From contig OX104131.1 in NCBI GenBank assembly GCA_944470555.2, positions 17,228,515 to 17,292,514 on the forward strand: a stretch of DNA of 64,000 nt, read 5' to 3'. The stretch comes from Heterobilharzia americana. Lineage: Eukaryota > Platyhelminthes > Trematoda > Strigeidida > Schistosomatidae. This document shows positions 11,871 through 23,329 of this stretch, piece after piece. Made by a program: the position numbers and the translations under genes. The notes beneath the pieces are model-generated. The model ran no database searches and had not been told where the DNA came from. It worked only from the letters and a program-made list of their open reading frames with translations. Numbering within the stretch: position 1 is the stretch's first letter; each line of letters opens with the position of its first letter.

Positions 11871-12130
11871 GGTTCGCTACGTATTTTACTGACTTTAAAG
11901 TTTACAGTTATCATACCGACTTTAAAAAATACAAAACCCAAAATGCTGTAATTACATACATAATAGAATATGAGGTTCCAAAAGTGATATTTGTATTTCC
12001 GGTTGTATTTTCATAAAAGAGCAGTTGAAAAAGTGTTTCTTTGTAAGCAACCTAACACTTTTCACGCAACTCATGTTTACTCTGGGTTTAGATGTTTTTA
12101 TGGGTGCACAACAGTTGACATACACCTGCT
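11871..12130. other. No recognisable feature
   Basis: Short spacer. Confidence 0.35.
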
Positions 12131-13310
12131 TCTTTATTATCATTATCACTATTTGTCCTTTGGGTTCCTAGTGGAACATAGGGCTTCAGTAGCACGTTTC
12201 CATTTCACTCTGTTCTCTGCAATCTTTTGAACCTGGCTTCACGACAGCCCAAAGGCTCTCATTTCTTCTTCACACGATCTCCTCCATGTCACCCTCGCCT
12301 CGGGCGCCCAACTCGTTGTTTCCCATTTGGGTCCCACTCGAGGGCCTGGTGCGTGATATCCCAATCGGTCTTATCAGTGTATGCCAAATCCATCTCCACT
12401 TTCTTCTGCATATTTGTTGGGCGATGGGTTCTTGGTTGGTTCGTTACCAGCCAGCCAAAGTTCTTTGTTGCTTATTTTTGCTGGCCAACTGATCTTCAGT
12501 ATCGAGCTTACGTGGCAGCTGTTGATGAATGTCTGCAGTTTGTCGGAATCGCTTTTCATGACGCGCCAAGTTTCTGAACCACCATATAGAAGCATTGACT
12601 TGACGTTGGTGTTGAAAATCCAGATCTTGTTCACGCTTTATGCAGAGTGCCGTGCAGTAGATCTTCACACTGATTTGAGGTTAATGAACGCCTGTCTTGG
12701 GTTCCCGATCCTGGCTTTGAAGTCCTCATCTGTGCCACCACCACCTGTAGCTGAAACGATGCTGCCTTGCCTAGATAGGTGAAAGAGGTTACTTCCTTTA
12801 GGTTTCTCCCGTTCATCGTGATTGATGCTTGTTGTTAGTTGGGTATCTTCATCACTTCTGTCTGCTATACATTCACTTGAAGTCTCGTCTTCTCTGCTTC
12901 TTCGGTTAACTTGGTGGTTTTTGCCTGTAGATCTTCGAGTTTGTGCGACACTAGACATAAATCATCGGCAAAATTCAAATCTTCTAGGCTCTTTTCATCT
13001 GTCCAGCCAGTGTATTACCCTCTTCTCGCTCCTCATAGTTGGTTTCATAATCCAGCCCACCACAATCAGGAAGATCATCAATGATAGTAGGCAGCCTTGT
13101 CTTACTCCTGCCTTCACTTTAAAGGTGTCACTGAGCTTTCCATAGTGAAGTTTCCGTTGAAGTTTCTTTAGCGATTGAGTTGGTTTTACGAGGTAGGGTT
13201 GCTAGCCCTATGCCCAACCTTCCCTCTTTACCAGGGCTTAGGACCGGCTAGTAACTAGTGAACTAGTTAACCAGGCGAGGTTCTGTTTCTTCATGGGTGA
13301 CTTTCATTCT
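12130..13310 (-). mobile_element. RTE-C element with large internal deletion
   Basis: The minus strand begins near 13310 with a 5' leader (GCCGGTCCTAAGCCCTGG). After a break near 13150 it enters RT at the motif VRQGC, then LEDLNFADDLCLV with the FADD catalytic pair intact, SFTYLG and LLYGGSETWRV, and ends in a 3' UTR at about 12130. Several frameshifts are present. The endonuclease and the first half of RT are missing, so the copy is a 5'/3' deletion derivative. The sequence type differs from RTE-A and RTE-B. Confidence 0.75.
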
Positions 13311-13419
13311 GTACAACTATGAAGTATAACCTTAGGGTCTACTCGAAACCGATCATGCAGTCATTCTGGCTACATTTTGTACCTACTCGGAAGCACCTTG
13401 ATATTGATAAGATGATTTA
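13311..13419. other. No recognisable feature
   Basis: Short spacer. Confidence 0.3.
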
Positions 13420-13935
13420 ATTGCTCAAGTATGTAGGATGACTAATTTGCATATGATTTACAAATTACGGATCAGTGTGAGTGACTTCAAACGACTCATT
13501 TTGTTCAGTAGTACATATTTCGATAACTCATGATACTTTTGTTTCAGAGACCATACCTTGTGTTCTTAACTGAGTGATTTCCAACAGAAACCCTGTTGAC
13601 ACACCACACTTGGACAGTTGAAAAACTACTCAACTGGGAAAAAAGTTAACTTAGACCGTGTAATTTGTAAAGAATTTGTTAGCCGATCATCCTGTGCAAG
13701 GTGTATCAGTTCATCGACGTCAGTCGGGCAGATTTAGTTGGTCTGCGCTATTTTGGTCTATGAAGTGAATTTGCACGGGTGCACCGGCTGATGAATTCGA
13801 CCCCAAACGAGCTGTTCTTGTTTACAATACTCTAATCCGGCTGGAGGAATTTAAGGATAAGCTTGAGAGGTTCACAGCTACTCATGTTTTTCAGTAGTTT
13901 GTGCAAGTACAGTTTGCAGGATCGACTCCTCAAAA
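13420..13935 (-). repeat. Second copy of the unclassified repeat
   Basis: The minus strand of this block carries the same unit as 1640..2170 (GGATGATCGGCTAACAAATT, TTGAGTAGTTTTTCAACTGTC). Part of the unit also appears inverted within the block near 13435-13490. Confidence 0.45.
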
Positions 13936-14140
13936 CTCTATCATACCAACGGAAAGACAATATCACTAGGCAAACCCCAGGTATATAAAAGCAGAGTAGA
14001 CAGTGTCAATACACACTTTAGGAAGCTGAAACTTTCAACAGACATCACGTGGAATGTCTATAAATAATAACTTCAATCAATCAGTAACAAGATAGTACAA
14101 TTCAATCACTCAACAAGTAATGGAAACCATCTGAACTCAC
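13936..14140. other. Intron or intergenic spacer
   Basis: It lies just beyond the donor of the minus-strand exon; TATATAAAAGC at 13981 is TATA-like on the + strand, without other support. Confidence 0.3.
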
Positions 14141-14459
14141 CAAGTGATCGTAGGTGGAAGAGAATAACGTTTATTTGAAAAGAAACGAGCAATACTACTC
14201 AATGGTCTTCTCTGAGAAATCGTCAAACCATTATTATTATTGTTGTTGCTGCCGCTATTACTATTACTAATACTATCATAACCACCGACAGGACAGACAG
14301 AAGTAGTGGTGATGGTATTCCTTGGCAATGGTGGGATAGGACCCAAACTAAGAACGTCAATACGTTCAAGAAGTCGCCGACGTTTTTGTTCTATACTAGG
14401 CGGTAACTGGACATTGTTTAAATCCACAGCCAAAAATGAATGAAGTTCAGGTAACAAAG
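14141..14459 (-). CDS. Probable coding exon of an unidentified host gene
   Basis: The minus strand is open for 319 bases between a strong acceptor (TTTTTCCCGTTACAG, ending at 14460) and a perfect donor (GTGAGT, 14140 down to 14135). It encodes about 105 residues: LPELHSFLAVDL, a basic predicted helix around QKRRRLLERIDVL, a proline patch (PIPPLP), an asparagine-serine run (SNSNSGSNNNNNN) and a basic tail RRPLSSIARFFSNKRYSLPP. It does not resemble any transposon protein here. The helix after QLPP faintly recalls the HR1 coiled coil of F-BAR proteins, but I would not name it on that. Asparagine runs are common in schistosome proteins. The exon carries two bases of a codon at each end. Confidence 0.55.
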
Positions 14460-14549
14460 CTGTAACGGGAAAAAGGAGAAAAACAAGGATCGAAGCGTTA
14501 TTTCACAGGCGAACTAGAATTCCATCCAATTCACATAAAGTACAACCAA

Positions 14550-14770
14550 TTAAATAATCAGACTGATGACAAAAAGCCTATCTTTCTTCAAAAAACGAGT
14601 GTATTGCCAAAAGCTGATCAGAAACTGAAAGCAGGAAGAACGCAAAAAGCATCGTTTCTGGTCATCTAGAAGTGAATAGGCTTCCTGATTAAGGTATACC
14701 AGAATGAAAAGATCGGTTTTTAGAGACAGTATGCGAGGTGGCTCAGGATCGATCTCAGAGAAATACATAC
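14550..14770 (-). other. Open stretch between candidate exons, not assigned
   Basis: A 72-codon minus-strand frame reads IDPEPPRILSLKTDLFILVYL and LLDDQKRCFLRSS. It may be intron or an unresolved exon of the same gene; no splice site is convincing. Confidence 0.15.
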
Positions 14771-15027
14771 ATCTACACTCTATCTTCGTCTGAATCTTAT
14801 CTACTACGCCTTTGTCACTTCTAGATTATTTGTCACCATTCACAACCTTATTTTCACTCAACATTGAAAATGTGAACAAAGTATATTTTTGCGCACAGGT
14901 GACGTTTCCACTGGAATCCTAGGAACTGAGTGTTGAAAAACAAGAGTTACGTGAATCAACTGAACCTCTGGTGCAAATAGGTGGAAATCAATATCTACTG
15001 GACTCGAAGGAAAGGAGTGAACTGAAA

Positions 15028-15109
15028 TCACTGATGCCGTACAAGATGACTGTAATATCGCCATCTGACGAATGAAGAAAAGCTATAGGCCCGAATAACG
15101 CTAATCATG
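15028..15109 (-). CDS. Weak candidate exon after a 38-base intron
   Basis: It follows the acceptor TTGTTCCTTTTTAG and stays open for 27 codons (MISVIRAYSFSSFVRWRYY...) before a TGA. It could be a terminal exon, or could be cut short by the GTGATT donor just before the stop. Tiny introns of 30-45 bases are typical of the 5' halves of schistosome genes. The evidence is only frame plus splice signals. Confidence 0.2.
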
Positions 15110-15147
15110 CTAAAAAGGAACAAGTTCTCAATAAAAAAGCCATTTAC

Positions 15148-15272
15148 CCCCGGATAAAAATCTGATCAAACATCCAGGTCCAAATAAAAGTGAGTAATTC
15201 AGTAAAAACTGGCGAAATGGCTTGAGAAGAACAGTGACGAATGAATGCAAATGGATCAGTGTCACCAAGATA
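15148..15272 (-). CDS. Weak candidate exon upstream of the 14141 exon
   Basis: The minus strand has 41 open codons, including GDTDPFAFIRHC and TWMFDQIFIR, with amino-acid composition unlike random AT-rich DNA. It lies between a possible acceptor (GTCAACTGTAG) and the donor GTAAAT. A 38-base intron (15110..15147) ending CCTTTTTAG would join it to 15028..15109 in frame. Upstream, the same frame continues through a single TAG into a hydrophobic stretch, so a decayed gene is also possible. No family is recognised. Confidence 0.25.
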
Positions 15273-15339
15273 CTACAGTTGACCCAAGATATATAAGACA
15301 AATATTCCACTAAGAACAGTAGTTGCAATATCTGAAATT

Positions 15340-15845
15340 ATTTTCATACAGATTACACAGAAAACCTAGTCACCTCGTCAGTGGGAATGAACATCCAGCT
15401 AGTTCAACAACTAGATTTCTGAACAAAAAAGATACTGAAGATAAACGATAATAACAGGATGGTTTCTATCGACATGATCTCACTTTCACTTGAATGGAGA
15501 CAACGTTTATTCTTCTGAAGAACGATGAACACACCATACAAAACTCACTGTTCCAAACTTAACAGAGCTGATGGATCTATGGTTCATAACCCAATTACAG
15601 TTCAATGAGATGTACAAACAAACAAAAGACACTTACGGGATTAAAATTCTTGTAAATATTTGTAGATCAAGGTGTGAGTGTTCAGATAATAACTCGTTCC
15701 GAACACCTACGGGATTGACAATATCAGAATTGATTGTTGAAGCAGTGGTGCAACGGAATCCATATTCATTCCAACTATTAAGCCGGGAAGCTGGATTCGA
15801 TACATCGATAATGAGATCGGAAAATATTCAATCATACGTTTTCCC
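15340..15845. other. No recognisable feature
   Basis: Spacer up to the RTE-B 5' end. The + strand open frame beginning at 15571 owes its last third to the RTE leader. Confidence 0.4.
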
Positions 15846-15847
15846 GA

Positions 15848-18600
15848 TCGATAGCTGCTACCTTGACGTGGTAGTCGGGCTTGCATACCACAATGACCCA
15901 ACGAGCTATGCTAGTGGAACCCCTGTTCCCTAGAGGTCCTACCATACCAGGAAGGTCTGCTGGATACTGGTAAGACAAAAAGCAGTTACCGCAGTGGTAT
16001 AAATTACTACACTATGATTAGGATCTAAGAGCGAAGTCACCCTGCTACTAGCAGCTGGATGTGGTGTGAGAGCAGTAACGTGTTTCGCTTGGATGACCAG
16101 CAGTACCAAGCTGATGCTGCCTTCACAATGGGAAAGGGGATTAGAAAAGGTCAGCCCGAAAATAACATACCCCACCACCTCGCGGCATGCTGATGCTTGC
16201 AACACGGATTCATGGCTGAATTTAAGAGTAAAAAAACAAAATCTCAAAATCGCCAAAAGGTCAGGTGTTACCGGTCTCTAACAGATATTCCACGGGTTCT
16301 GAGGTCATATACCACCTCTTCTTTTTCAGGTACTTCAAAAACAACTAGCCTTCCACAGTGTGGGCAGTCTGGAAGCATCAATCGCTCACACGCTCCCAGT
16401 AATACAAAAGATCTCATCAAGCACAACCTATCCCTCTCTCCTCCTCTGCCTTCACTTTCTGATACTAATAACAAGCCTCTTACGCCTTAACCAACTTCTT
16501 ACTCTCCAACCATTGTCAACGATCGAAACCTCAGTTCTAATCTCCTAAGAGCCCACTATCGATTTTATGTAAGAGCTTTTAACGTTCGAATTCTATGCCA
16601 AATCGGACAGCACGCATTGCTTGCCGAAACTCTGGAATCCCTAACCATGAATGTATGCAGTGTCCCTGAGACAAGTATACTGGATCCGACAGTGGTTATT
16701 AGATTGACCTCACCTGGTCGTGGTAGTAAATCTTTAAAATTCATCTTAAGAGTATCCACAGACGACAGGTGTAGGTATAGCATAAAGTTGTAAAGTAGGA
16801 TGTTGTGTAGAACATTTCGAAGCACAGTTCAACTGGCCCTCGGCAACGCTTATTGCCCAACATCCAGCCTGAACCTAAATGGCACGTATATGTCGTTCCC
16901 TAACTCTCCTTGAAGTTGACAAAGCTGTAGTGAACTTGAAACAATGCAAAGCAGCAGGATCTGACAGCTTGGCCCTCTAAGTTTTCAAAGATGACGGTTA
17001 AAATGACAGAGGTAATAGGTAATGTATGAAAATCAGAGATATTGCTATTCGACTGGTGTACTTCACTGATCATCCCAGTCTATACGAAGTGGAAGAAATC
17101 TCCTTGTGACAACCATAGGGGAATTGGTTTGACTAATATTGTGTTTAAGGTCTTGGGGTTCATAGTTATCTAACGCCTAAGTGGAGCTCACGGACAGCAA
17201 ACTCGATAAATCAAGGCAGGTTTTAAACCTGAACTAGGGTACATCGATCACATTTTTACCTTCTGACAGGTTCTGGAACACAGGCATACCTACTGGCTGG
17301 TGGTCGACAGTTGCTATATTTGTTGACGTGAATGTGGCATTTGACTGTCGAGTATGGTGTTGTGGCAGTATCTAACCGAAGGGAGTACCGAGAAAGTATA
17401 TAACGCTAATCAAAGCTCTCCGCTCGAACTTACGCAGCCATGTAAGGGTTTATGGAGAGTTGTCATTTGAATTGACGACAACTAATGGTGTTCGTCAGGG
17501 ATGTCCACTGTCACCGTTCCCATTTAACTTCGTTATAGATGTACTGATGGACATAACAGGTGCGTCTGACTTCACATGGATTGATCTACTACTTGGAGGT
17601 TATCTAGTTGACTTGGAGTATGCAGACAATATTTTCTTACTAGGTGAAGACGCTGATAGAATGCAGAGTCTTCTGAACGCATTGAGCGGAAATCTGAGTG
17701 TTTGCAATGCACTTTGCACCCGTGAAATGTAAGAAGACGTTTCTGTAATGACCTGCAACCACTCCTAGTTTAATGATAGAGAGTGAAGTGGTGGAATGTT
17801 TCGGCCACTTCACTTCTTTGGGAGTCACATCAGCCTGAACGGGCTGGTTTCTGACGAAATCTCAGCTAATTTAGCGAAGGTCTGCTTGGAACTTTCCAAC
17901 TTCCTTTGTCTATAGAACAGACTGGTGAGATGTCCAACTATATACCAAAGGACGAATATCCTGAACTGCATTTCTTTCTGTCTTGTTGTATGGCTGCGAG
18001 AAATGGCCGTTAGAAGTAGAAGAAATGAAGTGGTTACATGGTTTTTACCATAGATGTCTTTGTAGCATTGCTAGCGTTTGGTGGAATCACCGTACGGGCA
18101 ATGTTGAGGTCAGGCGAAGAGTACTAAGCAAGATAGGTTAGGTTGTAAACCCTTATAGTCTGAGGTGGCTTGGACATCTTTCGTTCGTACCAATTCTCTA
18201 CCTACCTCGACGAGTCATGCTAGGAAAAGCTTGATTGGATTAGAAAAGGGTGGCCATACCAAGATGTGGTACCAGACCATGACTGTTAGTCTGAGCCGTG
18301 CAGGAAGATGTAGACTACTTGTTTGGGTCCCCAAGACGAAAAGAATCAGTGGTTAAGGACTCTTGGTGACAAGGTATGGCTGAGAGTCAGTTGCAGTGTC
18401 GCAAATGTATTCACTCTGTGGTATCTTCTATAACTTGAATATTCGCACCAGCCTTTAACTTCAGATTATTTACTCTCTCACAAAGCTTTGTCTACTTTGA
18501 TACCATCTGTCTTTGCTTGCGACTGATACTGTGGGAATTGAACCGATGCACTTTTGTGCGAGGTTTTATGCTGATCCTGTCTGTTTGACACAATTCTGTG
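15848..18600 (+). mobile_element. RTE-B retrotransposon, near 5'-complete but decayed
   Basis: It begins with the 5' leader GATAGCTGCTACCTTGACG also seen in the full RTE-A copy at 39152. Endonuclease N-terminal sequence (AFNVRILCQIG..., CSVPETSILDPTVV in broken frames) runs to about 16800. Roughly 1 kb of EN and linker is then absent, and the element resumes at VEHFEAQFNWPS. RT follows with GVRQGCPLSPFPFNFVIDVLM (17487-17549) and LEYADNIFLLGEDADRMQSLL (17611-17673); the second aspartate of YADD is N. The tail and RTE-B 3' UTR end near 18600. Many stops and frameshifts are present. Confidence 0.85.
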
Positions 18601-18884
18601 TTGACATATTCTTGTATAGACACAGGGAAATCGATGAAGAACCTTGTACACAATTTCATCACTTCAAGCTACTACGCTTCATAGGGTAACGCAATGAGGA
18701 AGTAAATGACAAAAGAACGATATTCAGGTAAACAAATGTGTATGGGAAGAATAAATAAATGAATCTTCTGTCATCATGATGATCATGACCAATATGTACG
18801 GACAAAGTGCTGAGAAATCAGGCAAATTATAAAAGTTTGTTCTCCACCATAATTTTCTACAAGTAAGTGTAGACTATGAATGAG
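18601..18884. other. No recognisable feature
   Basis: AT-rich spacer between two tail-to-tail RTE-B copies. Confidence 0.4.
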
Positions 18885-19400
18885 TTTTTGTCTTAGAGTT
18901 GATACGAACTAAGTACAGACAGACAACAAATAAAATCAACGCTGAAACACACAGAATTGCATTGGTTCAAGTTGTCACACTTCACAGTAGCATACAAGGA
19001 ACAAGTGGATAGAAAAAGACTGATATTAAAGAAGACGGTGTATGAGAGAATGAACAACATAAATGTGAGTGCAAATATTCCAGCTTTAAAAGACGTCAAA
19101 GTGAATACATCTGCCATGTCACAAAGTCTCCAACCACTGTTTCCTATCACCTAGGGCACTCCAACCAAATAGTCCGCACCTCTGTAGATGGCTCAGTCAA
19201 AGACACCATGGATTGGCGCCACGTCTTGGTCTGGTCACCCTAAGTCTTCTCTCAACTTAGTCCAACTTCACCTGGCGTTGCCATCCAAGTAGGCAGTGGC
19301 TTGGTATGAACAAAACATGTTCAAGCCACCTCAGTCGGTGAACAGTTACAACCACATCGATCGACTTTCTTTTCCTGTCTAGTATCTTTCGGCCAACGTC
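18885..19400 (-). mobile_element. RTE-B 3' end fragment
   Basis: Minus-strand 3' UTR (AACTTGAACCAATGCAATTC, GTATTCACTTTGACGTC) is preceded at 19160-19400 by remnants of the ORF tail. It faces the copy ending near 18600. Confidence 0.65.
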
Positions 19401-20205
19401 GACATTGCCAACATGATGATTGAATGAGCATATCACTGGGTTTTTATATATATAGGAAAGACTAATAAAGGAAATAAGACACAGCAAGGCAGACTTGTAT
19501 TCACTGGTGATAAATTACTGGCTACCTACTAAGCACTCTTATTCTTGTCTAATTGTACGTCGTTACCTAAATTATGTTTATTCAAGAGCTTCTTTTATGG
19601 TACATAGGTGCGAGTTATTCGAATTTAATAAAGTAAATTAAAATAAAATAGACTTCCTACCCTTCTTGATTATAACTTAGTATGAAATTGCGGGATAATT
19701 ATAACGCGAGTGAAATTAGTCAGTTAGTAGTTTCCTAAAAGGTACGTAGATTGTTGTCATGTCTTACTTCGGAGACTTGATTCAGTAACTATACTACTTT
19801 GAGGAGTCCTACGTAAGTTTGTATTGATATGTCAGTCACAAAGGCTGCCCTTAATCATGTACACAAATTTATATTCTTAACAGATAGAATGATATCTTAG
19901 TTGAAATTATCCTTTAGTCCAAGAATATGAGCATTTTTTATTTTGAACAAGAGCGTTCCAGGGATGAAATTGATTAGAGAACGATAAGAGAGGTAACGAA
20001 TATCTAAGGAAATGTTTATGATTGCAAACTGTCAAAAGTAGAGTTTGAGAAAAACTGACATAAATCGTAAGCAATTAACCTGAAACCTCAAACTTTAACT
20101 TGATCAACATGGTCTTCAACCTCAAAACAGTGTAACTTGAAATGAACCTAGAAGCACCATGTAATTTTCCGAAATAATCATCCACTAGGAAGCTCAACTT
20201 TATGT
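19401..20205. other. No recognisable feature
   Basis: AT-rich DNA, no coding or repeat assignment. Confidence 0.4.
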
Positions 20206-20209
20206 AAAA

Positions 20210-20990
20210 CGCTAATGATTTAAAAGCTCTGATTTCACGCCATCCATGTTCGGTTAGGAATAAATGAAGATAACGATCCTTAAATCCTCATTTACTCTGA
20301 AGAGGCTACTTTAGACCTGAAATAACGCAAAGCAGTAGGGAGTGACGATTTGTTATCCAAAGTCTCCAGATACGCTCATCGAGTCGCTGACTGAAGTAAT
20401 TGGGATACTAACCAGTGCATAGGAATCAGAAACTGAAGTGATCTACTTTTAACGGTGATGTAACTTGTCTCAGTTTGAAACGTAACTTGTGCAATATGTT
20501 GCGATCTAGAATAGTGTGTCGTTACTGGATTTAGTTTCAGCTCACTAGCGTGACGATATTATGGATCTACGGAATTCCCCTTGTCGGTAAATAACCACTA
20601 TATTTTGTTAACTTCTGGTATTCGAGCGTACGAGTTCGACTACGACGCTTTTCTCCTGGACCGAATGTGCGGTGTGCAGATGTGTAACTGAAAAACTCAA
20701 CTTGCAAGTAATAGGAGTATGCTTTGAATTTCACTCCAACTATTTAGGTTCAGGAAACCGGATAATATCATAAAGCCACAAAGTTAGTATGGTTCATAGC
20801 CCAGTAAATAAACAGGTACTGGTTTTAATTAAGTTATTTCACTGCTTTAGATATGCTACGAATAAGGGGTTGCATAATCAATAAAGACAAATGCCGACGA
20901 GTACTCATCTACGAGAATTTGTGCGCTGGGTTTGGGACTATATTCGAAGAAGTGCTGATGCTATTTATTTCATGATCGACTCCTGAAAAC
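20210..20990 (+). pseudogene. Very decayed RTE reverse transcriptase remnant
   Basis: GAGGCTACTTTAGACCTGAA and GCAAAGCAGTAGG match the EVDKAVVNLKQCKAAGSD segment before RT; further patches to about 20990 look like RT but have many stops. Confidence 0.4.
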
Positions 20991-21585
20991 CGCATTGCTT
21001 CTGGTTTGATAGGCGGAAGACGAATGAGATGGAGAAAACGTTTGTGGAACTACCTTTTGGAAACTAGAACGGAAACAGAAAAATCTGAGTGCTGTTGGAT
21101 TCGAAGTCTATGAGAAACTTTAATTGCAGTTTCAGATAGGATATGAATAGCTTGTAAGTAATTGTCAAAACTTTCCTAACATACTATTCTCATTCATTCG
21201 AAGAAATGTCAAAAGAAAAGAAACATTTCCTAAGTATAGAAAGTGAGATGCTTAGTAGCTGTACCAACATTGGATGACTAATGAGTACAGCGCAAATTTC
21301 ACGGGAGATTCTTGTGTTTGCTTAGTAACCTCAGGCCTGCAAAAACCCGGGTTCAGGTGGTTTGCACCCTAGGTTGTTATTTTCTCTAGCGGATACTTTT
21401 TCCGAACCAGTTACTTATCTTTCTAGTATGTTCTTGTTCCAGACTAGCAACCCTGGAGTCTGGAAAGACGGCATAACTAGTTTTTAAGGCTATTAATCGT
21501 CAGGTAGTATCTATCGCTCTCCGAGCCTATCTAGTATATTCGTGTTTTCGAGAAACTGATTCATGATAGTCTTTAATCACACTGA
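20991..21585. other. No recognisable feature
   Basis: Spacer with no identifiable content. Confidence 0.35.
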
Positions 21586-21589
21586 ATCA

Positions 21590-22010
21590 GATCATCTTTT
21601 CATAACACAGCAACACGGTTTCCGAGCAGAATAGTCCTACTTAACAAACCTCGTCTTGAAACAGTGATGGGTGGGAGTTCATAATAGCAAATTACTAACA
21701 GAGGCCGTGCTCGTAGACTTTATTAGAACTACTACGAAAGTTCTCCGCCTTTGGGTGTTCTGCTAGATACCAAGCCTGGATTGGGGACAGAAAGCAGAGT
21801 GAGGGCTAGTGCAAAACTGTTAAAGTGAAAACCAGTAGGGAGCTAAGTCCCCATGGAACAATCCTAGGTCCCCTCTTCATTCTGCTGTATTAACGAATAA
21901 CCGAAAATGCTCAAGTGTTTGGTACTCCTATTGGCCAATGGTGAGAGAGTCTGGAGAGTTAGATGCAGTGATGCTGATAGATATGTTGTCCAAGCAGAGT
22001 TGGATTACGT
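21590..22010 (+). pseudogene. CR1-like reverse transcriptase remnant
   Basis: Patches in shifting frames match CR1-type RT: QQHGFRAE then SYLTNLVL, a block resembling HGTILGPLF, and VWRVRCSDADRYVVQAELDYV. It is cut at the Penelope-like sequence that follows. Confidence 0.5.
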
Positions 22011-22011
22011 C

Positions 22012-23160
22012 AACTCTTCATTTACGAATACACCCCTAACGAAGACAGTTAATATTCTTTGCGACTACATATCCCTGAATTATCCTTCTTTCCCTATTTC
22101 TCCATTTGAAAGAGCTAATTTTATTATGTACTGATAAGGTGGACACTTTCGGCAAACTGATGTTGTTATGGGGAGTCCATTAGGACCGTTGTTAGCTGAT
22201 GTATATGTCATATGTTGAACTGATGGTTCAGGATTTAATCAGTAATGTCACATTCTTTCTATAGAAGCCATATTGATGACATCGTTGTAATATGTGACAT
22301 GAGGATGCCAGGCCTAATACCGTACAAGATCATACCGGCCTGATACGTTAGGAAGAACATGTCCACCAACTTGCATTACTTGATATCGTCTAGTGTCGGA
22401 GGGAAGACGGATCTATTAGATAACCAATCCATTGAAAGCCTACTTGAGTTTCTACAGCTTTTGTTCAATGAAATATAAGGGAGGTTTAGTAAGATGCTTA
22501 TTCAATAGGATCCGTATTTGTACACCTGATACAATGGATGATAAGAGCAAATTTTTGACAGACACATTTATGGAAAACGGACACCCATTACAGTTTGTGA
22601 ACCGTTGTAGAAAACAATTAACCCAATAGCCTATAACTTCCTCGGTCCCAGAGGATATATTTCTTAAGTTACCATACAGAGGGGAAACGAGTAGTATGAT
22701 AATGAAACAAAGATTAAAATCTGTTATTAGTAAAACAAACTATGCAGCTCAGTTTATCACCGTTACGAAAAAAAAACACCTGCTTCGCCATAAACCTGAA
22801 CCTCGTATAAATCATTATGTCACATCCCACTGTGTTTACCAATTTGCATGTATACGTGGGCACACATACATAGGGAGGAGTAATCGCAATACGCAGACTA
22901 GGCTGGGTGAACAGTTTAACACAAATTTTGATAAGTGCAAGTGACAGACATCTATATTCATCTATAGCAAAAGCATATCATCGAAATGAATCATAAGATT
23001 AATACGAAAACAGCACTGAAGATACTTATATAGGAACAGTTAGGGGAGCATGCCAAAATTTGTCGAGGCGTTGGCCATTCTTAAACTTAAGCCCCCATTG
23101 TGTGTACAAAGTTTGTCGTTTCGCTGAATTTACTTTGGTAATCCTTATCTGATTATATTA
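22012..23160 (+). pseudogene. Penelope-like element fragment (RT end plus GIY-YIG)
   Basis: It opens with the RT block SFTNTPLTKTVNILCDYI, then RQTDVVMGSPLGPLLADVYV (22152-22211), then FYRSHIDDIVVI in place of the usual YVDD block. A GIY-YIG endonuclease domain follows in the frame at 22696..22944 (CVYQFACIRGHTYIGRSNR...TRLGEQ). A C-terminal FVEALAILKLKPPLCVQ tail ends at about 23130. RT joined to GIY-YIG is diagnostic of Penelope-like retroelements. Frameshifts and stops make it non-functional. Confidence 0.8.
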
Positions 23161-23325
23161 CCTAGACCAGTGTCATAACCCTTTCGTATTCATTTTATGT
23201 GACCTTTATTTTTTTCATTTTCATATATAAATTGACTTGACAAGTAAATGTGTGATCAGATTGTTCGAAATGTACTGCGCAAATGCACAACATTTTTCAG
23301 ATAATATAAGTCTTCTAATGGCGTT
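23161..23325. other. No recognisable feature
   Basis: AT-rich; possibly the 3' UTR of the Penelope-like fragment. Confidence 0.3.
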
Positions 23326-23329
23326 ATCG

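Noticed and set aside
12227..12782. Several overlapping + strand frames up to 133 codons
   Set aside because: They are antisense shadows of the RTE-C reverse transcriptase tail on the minus strand.
15571..15933. 120-codon + strand frame as a host gene
   Set aside because: The last 29 residues are RTE-B leader translated, and the rest has no motif or splice support.
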